Source of the DNA: Hymenobacter puniceus
GTDB taxonomy: Bacteria > Bacteroidota > Bacteroidia > Cytophagales > Hymenobacteraceae
DNA length: 64,000 nt
Assembly (NCBI RefSeq): GCF_014333525.1
Contig: NZ_JACSCX010000002.1
Span: forward strand, 372,001-436,000
Reading direction: 5' to 3'
A program made the translations under genes and the position numbers. Positions 17,797 through 26,993 of this stretch are shown piece by piece. Each line of letters begins with the position of its first letter. The stretch's first letter is position 1. The notes below the pieces were generated by a model, which worked only from the letters and a program-made list of their open reading frames with translations, searched no databases and was not told the origin of the DNA.

Positions 17797-18864
17797 ATGC
17801 GCATCCTCTTCATCGTTCCGTATCCGCCGGGCCGGGCACCGTCTCAGCGTTTTCGGTTCGAACAATATCTGCCACTTCTGTCGCAGGCCGGCCACACGTA
17901 TCGGTTGGCACCATTTATTTCGGAAGCCACCTGGAGTATTCTCTACAAGCCCGGCCATGCGTTGGCCAAGGCCGCGGGTATTGTTGGCGGTTTTCTGCGG
18001 CGTACTGGACTGTTGTTTTCAGTGCCTGCCTACGACTATGTGTTTATTCACCGCGAAGCATCACCTATTGGGCCTCCTGTGTTTGAGTGGCTGATTGCGA
18101 AGGTGCTGGGCAAGAAAATTATCTACGACTTCGATGACGCCATCTGGATACCAAATACTTCGGAGGCGAATAAGATAGTTGCAGGTGTAAAGTGGCACCA
18201 TAAAGTGGGTAGTATCTGCCGCTGGGCTTATAAAATAAGCTGCGGCAATGCATATCTGCGCGACTTTGCCCGGCAGTTCAATGCTAATGCGGTAGTCAAT
18301 CCCACCACAATCGACACCGTTAATCTGCACAACCGTGTGCGCGACCAGAAGGCTCCTGGCCGATTGGTAATCGGCTGGACGGGTACGCACTCCACGCTTA
18401 AATACCTGGAGCAGGTAGTGCCGGTGATAGCAGAGCTGGAAAAGCAATACGACTTCGAGTTTCGCGTAATTTCCAATCAGCCACCAACGCTGCCGCTCCG
18501 CTCACTCAACTTTCAGCCGTGGCGCAAAGACACCGAAATTGCCGATCTGGCCGGTTTGCATATCGGGCTGATGCCGCTGGAAGATGACCCGTGGGCCAAA
18601 GGCAAATGCGCGTTCAAAGCGCTGCAGTATATGGCTTTAGGTATACCAGCACTGGTGTCACCGGTAGGCATGAACACCGAAGTAGTGCAGTCCGGGGTCA
18701 ACGGATACGTGTGCACGACACCTGCCGACTGGCGCCAGGCATTGGAAACGTTGCTCCGTGACCCAGAACTGCGCATCCAGTTAGGCGAAGCAGCACGCTC
18801 CACCATTGTAAGGCGCTATTCAGTGGTGGCTAACGAACAAAATTTCCTAAACCTGTTTTCCTGA
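17797..18864 (+). CDS. GT4-family glycosyltransferase
   Basis: A 355-residue GT-B glycosyltransferase from the ATG at 17797 (MRILFIVPYPPGRAPSQRFR); the frame extends upstream to 17725, but that part overlaps wecE and does not look like the family. The donor-side domain shows LVIGWTGTHSTLKYLEQVVP, then HIGLMPLEDDPWAKGKCAFK and ALQYMALGIPALVSPVG, an E/K-variant of the GT4 donor region. HREASPIGPPVFEW and YDFDDAIW are conserved in relatives from O-antigen clusters. It is the last cluster glycosyltransferase, and its 3' end faces the end of a convergent membrane-protein gene. Confidence 0.87.
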   Translation: MRILFIVPYPPGRAPSQRFRFEQYLPLLSQAGHTYRLAPFISEATWSILYKPGHALAKAAGIVGGFLRRTGLLFSVPAYDYVFIHREASPIGPPVFEWLIAKVLGKKIIYDFDDAIWIPNTSEANKIVAGVKWHHKVGSICRWAYKISCGNAYLRDFARQFNANAVVNPTTIDTVNLHNRVRDQKAPGRLVIGWTGTHSTLKYLEQVVPVIAELEKQYDFEFRVISNQPPTLPLRSLNFQPWRKDTEIADLAGLHIGLMPLEDDPWAKGKCAFKALQYMALGIPALVSPVGMNTEVVQSGVNGYVCTTPADWRQALETLLRDPELRIQLGEAARSTIVRRYSVVANEQNFLNLFS

Positions 18865-18882
18865 TTTATTGAAAGCAGGTTT
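18849..18882. terminator. Convergent hairpin overlapping both stop codons
   Basis: AAACCTG at 18849 and CAGGTTT at 18876, extended inward to 12 pairs with one mismatch, enclose about ten bases. The hairpin covers the stop codons of the forward GT4 gene and the reverse membrane-protein gene. It has no long T run, so efficient termination is uncertain. Confidence 0.45.
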
Positions 18883-20230
18883 AAGAGGCAGCAAGACGCC
18901 GTACACCGGGGCGGCCTTTGCGCTGGCTGCCTGCACTGACGTCTTGTAAAATATACAAAGCGCCTACATAGAAAGGTATCAGTGGAATTTTGTACCGAAC
19001 CAGTGTGCCGAAATTGTTGGAGATGATTCCGACAGAGGCACCAAATACCAGTGAAAATACAAAGCTGAGTACGAGTATGGGGGTGCTGGCAATACTTCCA
19101 AAAAAGCGGGCTATTCCTACCCGAAAGAGGATGCGTAATGTGAAGAACAGGAAGAAAGCAGATTCTAAAGCTGATAAGAGCATAACAGGATTGCGCGCCT
19201 CCCACAGGAATGGGCGAAATAGAGATACAATAATGGCCTGTGGCGCCAATTTTACCATGCTGCCGATAGAGCCGTCCTGTTCACCTAGTGTATAAGCAGA
19301 GCCTTCCTGCTCCACTGAAACGCGGTACAGATAATCCGCAGTTATTTTGCTTTTCTCTCCAATTTTGTCAATGTCGTAGCTGTCATTGCCCTCTGTCAGG
19401 TTACTCATAGCAAACACGGCTACGATAGCACCAATGCCTAATAGGAATGGCTTTGCAATCATCCTAATAGCTGTGTTTTTAATTTTCTGACTATTCTCGT
19501 TGAATACCCAGATTAGCGCCGGAGGCAAAAAGGACAATAGGATATATACTTTCGTAGCATAGAGCATATATGCTGCAAGGAAGCCAATAATAAATGACTT
19601 TGGAAGCCGTTTCTTCTGAATAGCTCCTTGGTAAAAAGCATAAAAAAGCCAGCCTAATGCTCCCAAACACAAGGAGTCCTTCATCAGGCCAGAGCCCCAA
19701 AAGAAAACGGAAGGAATAAAGAAGACAGCAATAGCTAGCTGCTTGTACACTTGAGGCCTGATTTTCGCGAAAGTCATGAACATGGCCCACATTCCGCCGA
19801 AGCTAATGCATGCGAAGAACATCCCGACAACTGTGTAGGTATTGAAACAAAGCAAGCCTAATACAGCTGCAATCCGAGCCACCACTAGCTCCGTGGAGCC
19901 AGGCATCCACCAATACATGCGGGAGGTGTATTTCGTTAGTTCAGGCAAACGCTCTCCGTCACTGGTTAGCAGTTTCAGCCCCACCGAAAAGGAGTCGCCA
20001 AAGGCCTCGTACATCAGGCTGGAGTGCTTGAAGTAGTTGAACGTGTCGCCGCCACCGTAATAAAACTGGAAGATCAGACCGAAAGCAATAGCACCGATGA
20101 GCTTCAGGGATAGTGCCGGAATGAAATATTTACGGGTATAGACATTCGTTACCTGCCCGCGTATGGCAAATGCCGCTGCGAAAATAAGACCCAAGTACAG
20201 GGGCGTTAAAAACAGGTCTCTTAGTTCCAT
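18881..20230 (-). CDS. Polytopic membrane protein, possible glycan polymerase or flippase-associated protein
   Basis: A 449-residue very hydrophobic protein with about ten transmembrane stretches, beginning RDLFLTPLYLGLIFAAAFAI. Between the spans lie a polar stretch at about residues 75-100 (GGGDTFNYFKHSS, SDGERLPELTKYTSRMYWW) and another at about 285-330 (EGNDSYDIDKIGEKSKITAD). I do not recognise a family with certainty. Size, topology and position at the end of a surface-glycan cluster without an obvious Wzy would fit an O-antigen-polymerase-like protein, but this is inference. It is the second gene of a reverse operon, 10 bases after a TPR-protein gene. Confidence 0.6.
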   Translation of the reverse strand: MELRDLFLTPLYLGLIFAAAFAIRGQVTNVYTRKYFIPALSLKLIGAIAFGLIFQFYYGGGDTFNYFKHSSLMYEAFGDSFSVGLKLLTSDGERLPELTKYTSRMYWWMPGSTELVVARIAAVLGLLCFNTYTVVGMFFACISFGGMWAMFMTFAKIRPQVYKQLAIAVFFIPSVFFWGSGLMKDSLCLGALGWLFYAFYQGAIQKKRLPKSFIIGFLAAYMLYATKVYILLSFLPPALIWVFNENSQKIKNTAIRMIAKPFLLGIGAIVAVFAMSNLTEGNDSYDIDKIGEKSKITADYLYRVSVEQEGSAYTLGEQDGSIGSMVKLAPQAIIVSLFRPFLWEARNPVMLLSALESAFFLFFTLRILFRVGIARFFGSIASTPILVLSFVFSLVFGASVGIISNNFGTLVRYKIPLIPFYVGALYILQDVSAGSQRKGRPGVRRLAAS

Positions 20231-20240
20231 GCGTGGCGTG

Positions 20241-21482
20241 CTACTTCTTGTACTTCTTCAAAAAGGCCTTGGACTCCCGGTATTGGTCGGACTTTTTATC
20301 GGCTATGTTTTGCACAACGGTATAGTAGCGGCGCGCAGTTCCTAAGTCTTTTTCCTTCTCGGCAATACGGGCTAAATTATAATTGGCATGTAGATAGAAA
20401 CCGCCATTCGCCTCGTCGGTGCTTTCAGCAAACACAATGCAACGCTGGTAATAGTCTTTGGCTTTGGCAAAGTCTCTGTAGCGGTTCTGCATCAGCCACC
20501 CCAGAAAGTAGGTAGCGTAGCGGCCACTTATGCCCTCATATCCGGGCAAGCCCTGGTTTAGCTTGCTGAGAATCTCCAGACTTACTCGCTCGCTCTCGCG
20601 AAACTCCCCCATATTGAAGGCCAGCAAAGCGTAAAAGCGCTGAAAATAGCCGTTGTCAGGATAGGTGGAGGCTAAATTACGAGCAATCGGCATGGCCGCT
20701 GCAGGGTTGTTTTCCTCGTTGTTGAGGATGCGCATCAGGAACACTTTTGCTTCCGGACCCACATAAAAACCATTATCGGCCACGCTTTGTAACTGCTGCA
20801 GCCCCAACTGCTTGCTGCCTTTAGGGAAGAGCAGGAGCACTGGTTTTAGTAAGGGATAGTTGTCTGGTATCCAGACGGAATAGTAATTGAAAAGCGCCTG
20901 CCCGAATAGAAACTCGGGACTTAGCCCATTGGCTTCCTTGCTTAGTTCCAGATATTTCAGTGCCCGTTTGGCACTAACAGTAGCGCGCGGCCAGTTGCTG
21001 CGCTCGGCGTTCAGCCGGCCATCAAAACCGTAGGCAGCCGCCAGAAAAAAACAGGCTTCGTAATTTTTCTTGTCTGCATCATAAAGTGTCTCTGCTTTCG
21101 TGATGGATGAATCCATATAAGCGAAGAAGAGCTTGTCGTACTGCTTAGTCTTGATATTGGTAGGGACTATTTTCCACCATTGGCTGAGGCCCAGCAGGAA
21201 GTAGGGCATGGGGTGCTCCGGGTAGCGACGACGTAACGAGCGGAACTGCTTTTCGGCCCGGTCGTATTTGCAGTTGTAGAGGTTCTGAACGGCGCCTTCC
21301 AATTCCGTCTGAATATCCTTGTCGAGCAGCAGCCAGCCTTTGGTATCAACGGCGTTGGGCAGCACATCTACATTCTCAGTCTGAATGTTGCGAACAGGGG
21401 TGCGGGTAGTGTCCGGCCGCTGGGCGCTGACTGCTATAGGCAGTAGTAGAAGCAACAGGATAAATCGGAGGCGAAGAATCAT
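20241..21482 (-). CDS. Secreted TPR-repeat protein
   Basis: A 413-residue protein. The start at 21482 gives a clean signal peptide, ILRLRFILLLLLLPIAVSAQ; a longer frame to 21530 exists. After it, degenerate TPR-like helices run through the protein (YDRAEKQFRSLRRRYPEHPM, YFLLGLSQWWK, YFQRFYALLAFNMGEFRESE, AKDYYQRCIVF, ARRYYTVVQNIADKKSD), with a lysine-rich end. It should be periplasmic or on the periplasmic face of the outer membrane. It shares an operon with the polytopic membrane protein downstream, so it may be its periplasmic partner. No reaction can be assigned. Confidence 0.75.
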   Translation of the reverse strand: MILRLRFILLLLLLPIAVSAQRPDTTRTPVRNIQTENVDVLPNAVDTKGWLLLDKDIQTELEGAVQNLYNCKYDRAEKQFRSLRRRYPEHPMPYFLLGLSQWWKIVPTNIKTKQYDKLFFAYMDSSITKAETLYDADKKNYEACFFLAAAYGFDGRLNAERSNWPRATVSAKRALKYLELSKEANGLSPEFLFGQALFNYYSVWIPDNYPLLKPVLLLFPKGSKQLGLQQLQSVADNGFYVGPEAKVFLMRILNNEENNPAAAMPIARNLASTYPDNGYFQRFYALLAFNMGEFRESERVSLEILSKLNQGLPGYEGISGRYATYFLGWLMQNRYRDFAKAKDYYQRCIVFAESTDEANGGFYLHANYNLARIAEKEKDLGTARRYYTVVQNIADKKSDQYRESKAFLKKYKK

Positions 21483-21565
21483 AGAATCGGCGGCTTGCGG
21501 GTGCGGCCAAGCATGAAGCCTGAGGCGCACCGCCCATCGGAAACACTAAAGTATGGCTTTTATCC

Positions 21566-21573
21566 TAATTTTG
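21566..21573 (+). promoter_or_regulatory. Candidate -7 promoter element TAATTTTG
   Basis: Matches TAnnTTTG and lies 19 bases before the M42 peptidase ATG. The same 110-base divergent region must also serve the reverse TPR operon; a weaker reverse match (TACTTTAG) is seen near 21550. Confidence 0.5.
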
Positions 21574-21592
21574 GACAAATAACAGGTCGATC

Positions 21593-22507
21593 ATGGAGCT
21601 ATTACGCACCCTCTGCCAGATTCCGGCGCCTGCTGGAAACGAGGCAGCCCTTACTGAATTTCTACTGCAACACATTCGTGCGGTTAGCTCTGGGTGGCAA
21701 GTACAGCCCACAGTGCTGGCCGGAGAAGAGTGGCAAAATTGTATAATTCTCATTTTTGGCAAGCCGCGTACGGCCGTTTTCGCTCATTTGGACAGCATCG
21801 GCTTTACCGTACGCTATGGCCGCCAACTGGTTCGAATTGGTGGACCAGTGCTGGATGAAGGCATCAAGCTGGTAGGACGGGATTCGCAGGGGGAAATTGT
21901 GTGTACACTGGGTAGTGATGAGGAAACCGGGCAGCCTACGTATGAGTTCACCCGCGACATCGACCGAGGCACGGAACTCACCTACTACTGCGATTTTCGC
22001 GAAACCGATACCACCGTCCAAAGCTGCTACCTCGACAACCGCCTGGGTGTCTGGAATGCGCTTCGGCTATGCGAAACGCTGGAAAATGGCATTGTTGCGT
22101 TTAGTTGCTGGGAAGAGCATGGCGGCGGCTCTGTGGCCTATTTGGCCAAGTATATCTATGAAACCTACGGCGTGCGGCAGGCACTGATTTCGGATATTAC
22201 CTGGGTGACAGAAGGCGTGCATGCCGGCCAAGGAGTAGCAATTTCCCTGCGCGACTCGCTTATTCCGCGCCGCAGCTACGTAGAACGTATCCGGCGCATT
22301 GCGGAGGCAGCCGGCATTGCGCACCAGCTCGAGGTGGAAGGCAGCGGCGGCTCCGATGCCAAAGAGCTGCAGCATGGCGCTTATCCGTGGGACTGGTGCT
22401 TTATTGGAGCGCCCGAAGACAATGTGCACTCGCCCGACGAAATTGTAGACAAGCGTGATATTGCCAGTATGCTAGCCTTGTATAAAATATTAATGATAGA
22501 ACTGTAA
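21593..22507 (+). CDS. M42-family metallo-aminopeptidase/endoglucanase-type protein
   Basis: A 304-residue protein, somewhat shorter than the usual 340-360 for M42. Metal-site blocks are visible: AHLDSIGF (H/D), YLDNRLGVW (bridging D), WEEHGGGS (catalytic and metal E), SDITW and the final NVHSPDEIV (H). The middle PDZ-like insert common in M42 appears reduced. Members are cytoplasmic di-zinc or di-cobalt aminopeptidases, often dodecameric. It stands alone between a reverse operon and an acyltransferase gene and is probably not part of glycan synthesis. The product name should stay broad. Confidence 0.85.
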   Translation: MELLRTLCQIPAPAGNEAALTEFLLQHIRAVSSGWQVQPTVLAGEEWQNCIILIFGKPRTAVFAHLDSIGFTVRYGRQLVRIGGPVLDEGIKLVGRDSQGEIVCTLGSDEETGQPTYEFTRDIDRGTELTYYCDFRETDTTVQSCYLDNRLGVWNALRLCETLENGIVAFSCWEEHGGGSVAYLAKYIYETYGVRQALISDITWVTEGVHAGQGVAISLRDSLIPRRSYVERIRRIAEAAGIAHQLEVEGSGGSDAKELQHGAYPWDWCFIGAPEDNVHSPDEIVDKRDIASMLALYKILMIEL

Positions 22508-22589
22508 AGATTGCAAAATCATCTAAATTGGCTGTCGTGCTGATTCCTAAGGTAATCTGATCTTTGCTCTTTGACTCAATTTCTTTCAA

Positions 22590-23771
22590 GTGCTTACTTC
22601 CACTTCCTCCGCAGTTTCCACTTCAGTAAAAGGTCTAACCTACCAAGAATTAGATATCCTTCATTGCTTGCGAGGTTTTTGCGCATTCTATGTAGTTATT
22701 TATCACGCTAAATACCTTCTGTGGTCGGGTGGCAGACAATTCTTAACTGCTTATCCTCGGGAAACCTGGAGTGTACTTGATTATGCCTATTTCGGTATTG
22801 ATATGCTCAGCTCTGCCGGCTTTGAAATGGTAGTGTTTTTCTTTGTGCTGTCCGGTTTCTTTATCCGGTATGCTCAGCGAAAACGGCACAGACCAGCTGT
22901 GGCATTTTATATCAACAGGGTAGTTCGGATTTATCCGCCATACTTGTTTTCTGTTCTGATCAGCATTTACGCTCTTGCCTGCATAGTCAACTATGTGCCT
23001 CTGGTGTTGAATGTATCGGACAACAGAGAACTCAATCAGGAAATAGCGAAGGCGTGGCAAGAACTACAAGATTTTAGATTTCATAATATAGCTAACGTAT
23101 TGGGTTTTTCGCGCTTAGATCATACGTACGTGGGTTCAAACGGCGTTTATTGGTCTTTATTGCCGGAGGCGCTATTCTATCTAAGTATTCCATTAGCATT
23201 TCGATATATTAAAGCCTATTATATTCTTTCAACACTTGCTTTTGCGACTGGTGCGGTGCTCAATGTTCTGCATGTAGAAATGACACCGTTCTCTAACTTT
23301 TTAGTGACGCACAATTTCTATTTTGCGGTGGGAGTAGGGCTTTACGACGCGGTAGTTGACACGAAATGGGTAGCTATATTTCAACGTGCTAATGGGTGGT
23401 TGCTGTCTGTAGCCGTCATAGTTTTGTTTACGATTATTTTATTTCTTGCCATTCTCAAGCTGAAACTACTTTCAGGTATTATTGCCGTTATTCTGGCTAT
23501 TGTTGCTATTTCCTCTTTGCTGGCAGGCCGTGTAAAAAGAGAAAACCCACTGGTCCGATTGATGCACTCCATTGGGATTTTTAGCTTCTCACTCTATTTA
23601 TTCCACTACCCATTGCTTTTGCTGTGCTATGGCTTACTGGTGTACATCACGGGCCAACAGTTTTCCTATCTGCGCTACTATTGGTTAGCCGTTCCGGTCG
23701 TGACGGTTGGGAGCTACCTGCTTTACTGGGTCACGGAACGCGTATCGGTCAATTACTTCCGTAAAGTGTAA
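22590..23771 (+). CDS. Acyltransferase-3 (OafA/YrhL-type) membrane protein
   Basis: A 393-residue integral membrane protein starting at GTG 22590. The family N-terminus is clear: ELDILHCLRGFCAFYVVIYH, with the essential histidine in the first span, then a conserved R-rich loop FFIRYAQRKRHRPAVAFYIN. About ten transmembrane segments follow, and FSFSLYLFHYPLLLLCYGLL near the end is typical. Such proteins O-acylate periplasmic or membrane-bound glycans such as O-antigen. It is AT-richer than the genes that follow, and it ends the glycan-related region. Confidence 0.87.
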   Translation: MLTSTSSAVSTSVKGLTYQELDILHCLRGFCAFYVVIYHAKYLLWSGGRQFLTAYPRETWSVLDYAYFGIDMLSSAGFEMVVFFFVLSGFFIRYAQRKRHRPAVAFYINRVVRIYPPYLFSVLISIYALACIVNYVPLVLNVSDNRELNQEIAKAWQELQDFRFHNIANVLGFSRLDHTYVGSNGVYWSLLPEALFYLSIPLAFRYIKAYYILSTLAFATGAVLNVLHVEMTPFSNFLVTHNFYFAVGVGLYDAVVDTKWVAIFQRANGWLLSVAVIVLFTIILFLAILKLKLLSGIIAVILAIVAISSLLAGRVKRENPLVRLMHSIGIFSFSLYLFHYPLLLLCYGLLVYITGQQFSYLRYYWLAVPVVTVGSYLLYWVTERVSVNYFRKV

Positions 23772-23812
23772 AAGCTGGGGGCACTGCGTGCTGGGCCTAG
23801 GTTGGATTTGCC

Positions 23813-23832
23813 TGTAAAAATTCTATTTTACA
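23813..23832. repeat. Short perfect palindrome upstream of hppA
   Basis: TGTAAAA and TTTTACA are separated by six bases, about 50 bases before the hppA start. It could be an operator or a weak terminator of the acyltransferase gene; the sequence does not decide. Confidence 0.3.
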
Positions 23833-23880
23833 AGCATAAAGCTCATTTCCAACCAAAAACCCACTCTTTACCACCGCTCT

Positions 23881-26115
23881 ATGACGACTGTTCTCTACGC
23901 AGTGCCCGCGCTAGGTGTCCTGGCTTTGCTGTATACCTGGGTCCGCTCAGGCTGGGTAAATCGGCAAGATGCCGGTGACGAGCGAATGCGCACCATTGCT
24001 GGCTACATTGCCGACGGCGCCATTGCCTTTCTGAAAGCTGAATACCGTGTAATGGCCATTTTTGGCCTGATTGCCTCTGCCTTCCTGTTTTACCTAGGCA
24101 GCACCGGCGAAAAGTCCAGTCCGGTGATAGTCATTGCCTTCCTGATTGGCGCTGTTTTCTCGGCGCTGGCCGGCTTCATCGGGATGAAGATTGCCACCAA
24201 AGCCAACGTGCGCACAGCGCAGGCGGCGCGTACCAGCCTCAGCAACGCCTTAAATGTGTCGTTTTCGGGCGGCTCAGTAATGGGCATGGGCGTAGCCGGC
24301 CTGGCGGTACTGGGGCTGGGCTCGTTGTTTATCGTGTTCTACCAGCTGTTTGTAGTAAGCAGGGGCGGCGGGGCCAACGGCATCGAGATGGAAACAGCGC
24401 TGGAAGTGCTGACCGGCTTCTCCCTGGGCGCCGAAAGCATTGCGCTGTTTGCCCGCGTGGGCGGCGGCATCTATACCAAAGCTGCCGACGTGGGCGCCGA
24501 CCTCGTGGGAAAAGTAGAAGCCGGTATCCCCGAGGACGACCCCCGCAACCCGGCCACCATTGCCGACAACGTGGGCGACAACGTGGGCGACGTGGCCGGC
24601 ATGGGCGCCGACCTGTTTGGCTCTTACGTAGCCACCATCTTGGCCACTATGGTGCTGGGCCGCGAGGTAGTTGCCACCGGCGACCAGTTTCAGGGGCTCT
24701 CCCCGATTCTGCTGCCGATGGTGATTGCTGGTATGGGTATCATCGCCTCACTCATCGGGATTCTGTGTGTGCGGGTGAAGGAAGGCGGCAATGTGCAGGC
24801 TGCTCTCAACCTTGGCAACTACGTGTCCGTCATCGTGTCGGGCATTGCCTCCTACTTTATCATTCGCTGGATGCTGCCTGCCGAGTCGCTCGTGATTCGG
24901 GGCGTTACGTTCAGCGCCATGGAAGTATTTTATGCGGTGGTAGTAGGCTTGGTTGTGGGCACACTGATGAGCATCATCACTGAGTATTATACGGCCATGG
25001 GCAAGCGGCCTGTACTAAGCATTGTGCGCCAAAGCTCCACGGGCCACGCCACCACCGTTATTGGCGGCTTGGCTGTAGGCATGGAAAGCACGGTACTCCC
25101 GATACTTGTGCTGGCAGCAGGCATTGTACTCAGCTACGAATGTGCGGGCCTCTACGGCGTGGCCATTGCCGCTGCCGGCATGATGGCCACCACCGCTATG
25201 CAGCTGGCCATCGATGCCTTCGGACCCATTGCCGACAACGCCGGCGGAATTGCCGAAATGAGTGAGCTGCCTAAGGAAGTGCGCGAACGAACCGACATTC
25301 TGGACGCCGTGGGCAACACCACCGCCGCTACCGGTAAAGGATTTGCCATTGCCTCAGCCGCGCTAACTTCGCTGGCTCTGTTTGCTGCCTTCATGGGCAC
25401 GGCCAACATCAGCTCTATTGACATCAGCAATGCCCGTGTGCTGGCCGGGCTGTTTGTGGGCGCCATGATTCCGTTCATTTTCTCGGCGCTGGCTATTTCG
25501 GCAGTGGGGCGCGCGGCTATGGCCATGGTGCAGGAGGTGCGCCGGCAGTTCCGCGAGATTCCCGGCATTATGGAGGGCACTGGCCGGCCCGAATATGAGA
25601 AATGCGTGGCCATCAGTACCCAGGCTGCCATCCGCGAAATGATGCTGCCCGGCGCTATTGCCTTGGTCGTGCCTATTGTTGTGGGCTTCGCTTTTGGGCC
25701 TGAGGTGCTGGGCGGCACGCTGGCCGGCGTCACGGTGAGTGGCGTGCTGATGGCCATGTTCCAAAGCAACGCCGGCGGCGCCTGGGACAACGCCAAAAAG
25801 AGCTTCGAGAAAGGCGTGATGATTGACGGCGTGATGCAATACAAAGGCTCCGACGCCCACAAAGCCTCCGTTACCGGCGACACGGTCGGCGACCCATTCA
25901 AAGACACCTCCGGCCCCAGCATGAACATTCTCATCAAGCTGATGAGCATCGTAAGCTTGGTTATTGCCCCGCACATTGCCGCTCCTGACCAGGGCGTTGC
26001 ACCTGTCCGCCCATTGCCCCGGCCCGAGCTGGTAGTGCAACCCAAAGTACGCTTCGCCGACGTGACTGACCGTACCGCCGAGGCCGTATTCGTGCTGCTG
26101 CGCAAGCAACTATGA
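23881..26115 (+). CDS. hppA: Membrane-bound ion-pumping pyrophosphatase
   Basis: A 744-residue protein with about 16 transmembrane helices. Pyrophosphate- and magnesium-binding motifs are present: [14 protein letters not shown] (residues 202-215), then [19 protein letters not shown], the second cluster near residue 455 ([18 protein letters not shown]) and the last near 635 ([16 protein letters not shown]). It hydrolyses cytoplasmic pyrophosphate and pumps H+ or Na+ outward. In [11 protein letters not shown]482 and G485 occupy the positions that are alanine and glycine/alanine in potassium-dependent enzymes, so K+ dependence is expected. Whether the ion is Na+ or H+ is not settled. A strong terminator follows. 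Confidence 0.96.
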   Translation: MTTVLYAVPALGVLALLYTWVRSGWVNRQDAGDERMRTIAGYIADGAIAFLKAEYRVMAIFGLIASAFLFYLGSTGEKSSPVIVIAFLIGAVFSALAGFIGMKIATKANVRTAQAARTSLSNALNVSFSGGSVMGMGVAGLAVLGLGSLFIVFYQLFVVSRGGGANGIEMETALEVLTGFSLGAESIALFARVGGGIYTKAADVGADLVGKVEAGIPEDDPRNPATIADNVGDNVGDVAGMGADLFGSYVATILATMVLGREVVATGDQFQGLSPILLPMVIAGMGIIASLIGILCVRVKEGGNVQAALNLGNYVSVIVSGIASYFIIRWMLPAESLVIRGVTFSAMEVFYAVVVGLVVGTLMSIITEYYTAMGKRPVLSIVRQSSTGHATTVIGGLAVGMESTVLPILVLAAGIVLSYECAGLYGVAIAAAGMMATTAMQLAIDAFGPIADNAGGIAEMSELPKEVRERTDILDAVGNTTAATGKGFAIASAALTSLALFAAFMGTANISSIDISNARVLAGLFVGAMIPFIFSALAISAVGRAAMAMVQEVRRQFREIPGIMEGTGRPEYEKCVAISTQAAIREMMLPGAIALVVPIVVGFAFGPEVLGGTLAGVTVSGVLMAMFQSNAGGAWDNAKKSFEKGVMIDGVMQYKGSDAHKASVTGDTVGDPFKDTSGPSMNILIKLMSIVSLVIAPHIAAPDQGVAPVRPLPRPELVVQPKVRFADVTDRTAEAVFVLLRKQL

Positions 26116-26244
26116 GAGTGTTTTTCGGAGGGCGTTTGAGGTTTTCCGTCTCCGGCAGGAAGCCGAACGATTATTCTGCAGCCACTCTAAATCACCGGCA
26201 GCTGGTAGAAAACGAATAATCAGCCGCCCATAACGCTTCAGCTT

Positions 26245-26279
26245 AAGCCGCCCTCTTTCATCAGGAGGGCGGCTTTTTT
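26245..26279 (+). terminator. Strong rho-independent terminator after hppA
   Basis: A perfect 11-base stem (AAGCCGCCCTC) with a nine-base loop is followed by six T. It separates hppA from hpt. Confidence 0.9.
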
Positions 26280-26283
26280 CTAC

Positions 26284-26291
26284 TACATTTG
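26284..26291 (+). promoter_or_regulatory. Candidate -7 promoter element TACATTTG for hpt
   Basis: Matches TAnnTTTG just behind the hppA terminator and 34 bases before the hpt ATG, a sensible place for a promoter. Confidence 0.55.
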
Positions 26292-26325
26292 CCTGCCCGC
26301 TCACCCACGGCCCAACCCCAAACGG

Positions 26326-26871
26326 ATGAATCCGGACCATATTTCGCTGCACGATAAGCAGTTTGAACCCTACCTGCCGGCGCAGGAGCTGGCCGCCAGC
26401 ATTCAGCAGCTGGCCACTCAACTCAACCACGACTACGCCGGCAAAACGCCGCTGCTCGTGGCGGTGCTCAATGGCTCGTTTATGTTTGCCGCCGACCTGA
26501 TGAAGGCGCTGGCTATTGAGTGCGAGATTTCCTTTATCCGGGTGGCCTCGTACCAGGGCACCAGCAGCACTGGCAGCGTGCAGGAAGTGTTGGGCTTGAC
26601 CGAAGACATCCGCGGCCGCCACGTCATCATCGTCGAGGACATCGTGGACACGGGCCACACCATGCGCCGCCTGCTCGATACGCTGGGGGCCCGCGAGCCG
26701 GCTTCGCTGGAAGTTGCCACGCTGTTTCTCAAGCCCGAATGCCTGCAGCATGAGCTGCCGATTCGCTATGTAGGCCTCAGTATTCCCAACGACTTCATTG
26801 TGGGGTATGGCTTGGACTTCGATGGGCTGGGCCGTAATTATCCTGATGTATACAAGGCAGTTGGTAGCTGA
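26326..26871 (+). CDS. hpt: Hypoxanthine phosphoribosyltransferase
   Basis: A 181-residue type I phosphoribosyltransferase. The PRPP-binding loop is VIIVEDIVDTGHTM at residues 100-113, with the acidic pair E104/D105, and the purine-side FIVGYGLDFDGLGRNYPDVY lies at the C-terminus. It converts hypoxanthine or guanine plus PRPP to IMP or GMP in purine salvage. It is followed by adk and obgE, an order typical of Bacteroidota. The length is normal. Confidence 0.95.
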   Translation: MNPDHISLHDKQFEPYLPAQELAASIQQLATQLNHDYAGKTPLLVAVLNGSFMFAADLMKALAIECEISFIRVASYQGTSSTGSVQEVLGLTEDIRGRHVIIVEDIVDTGHTMRRLLDTLGAREPASLEVATLFLKPECLQHELPIRYVGLSIPNDFIVGYGLDFDGLGRNYPDVYKAVGS

Positions 26872-26993
26872 ATCAACTAACGGAACCAGCTAAAATCCGC
26901 TGGCGCTCGTAGAGGCTTTCCTATTCGTTGCTTATATTTCCAGAACCCCGCCCACTTTTCTTTTCCTCCGCGTAACACTTCGCTACCCAACTC

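Noticed and set aside
25363..26109. Reverse frames opposite the end of hppA
   Set aside because: Complement of a conserved membrane enzyme; no start signal or family match.
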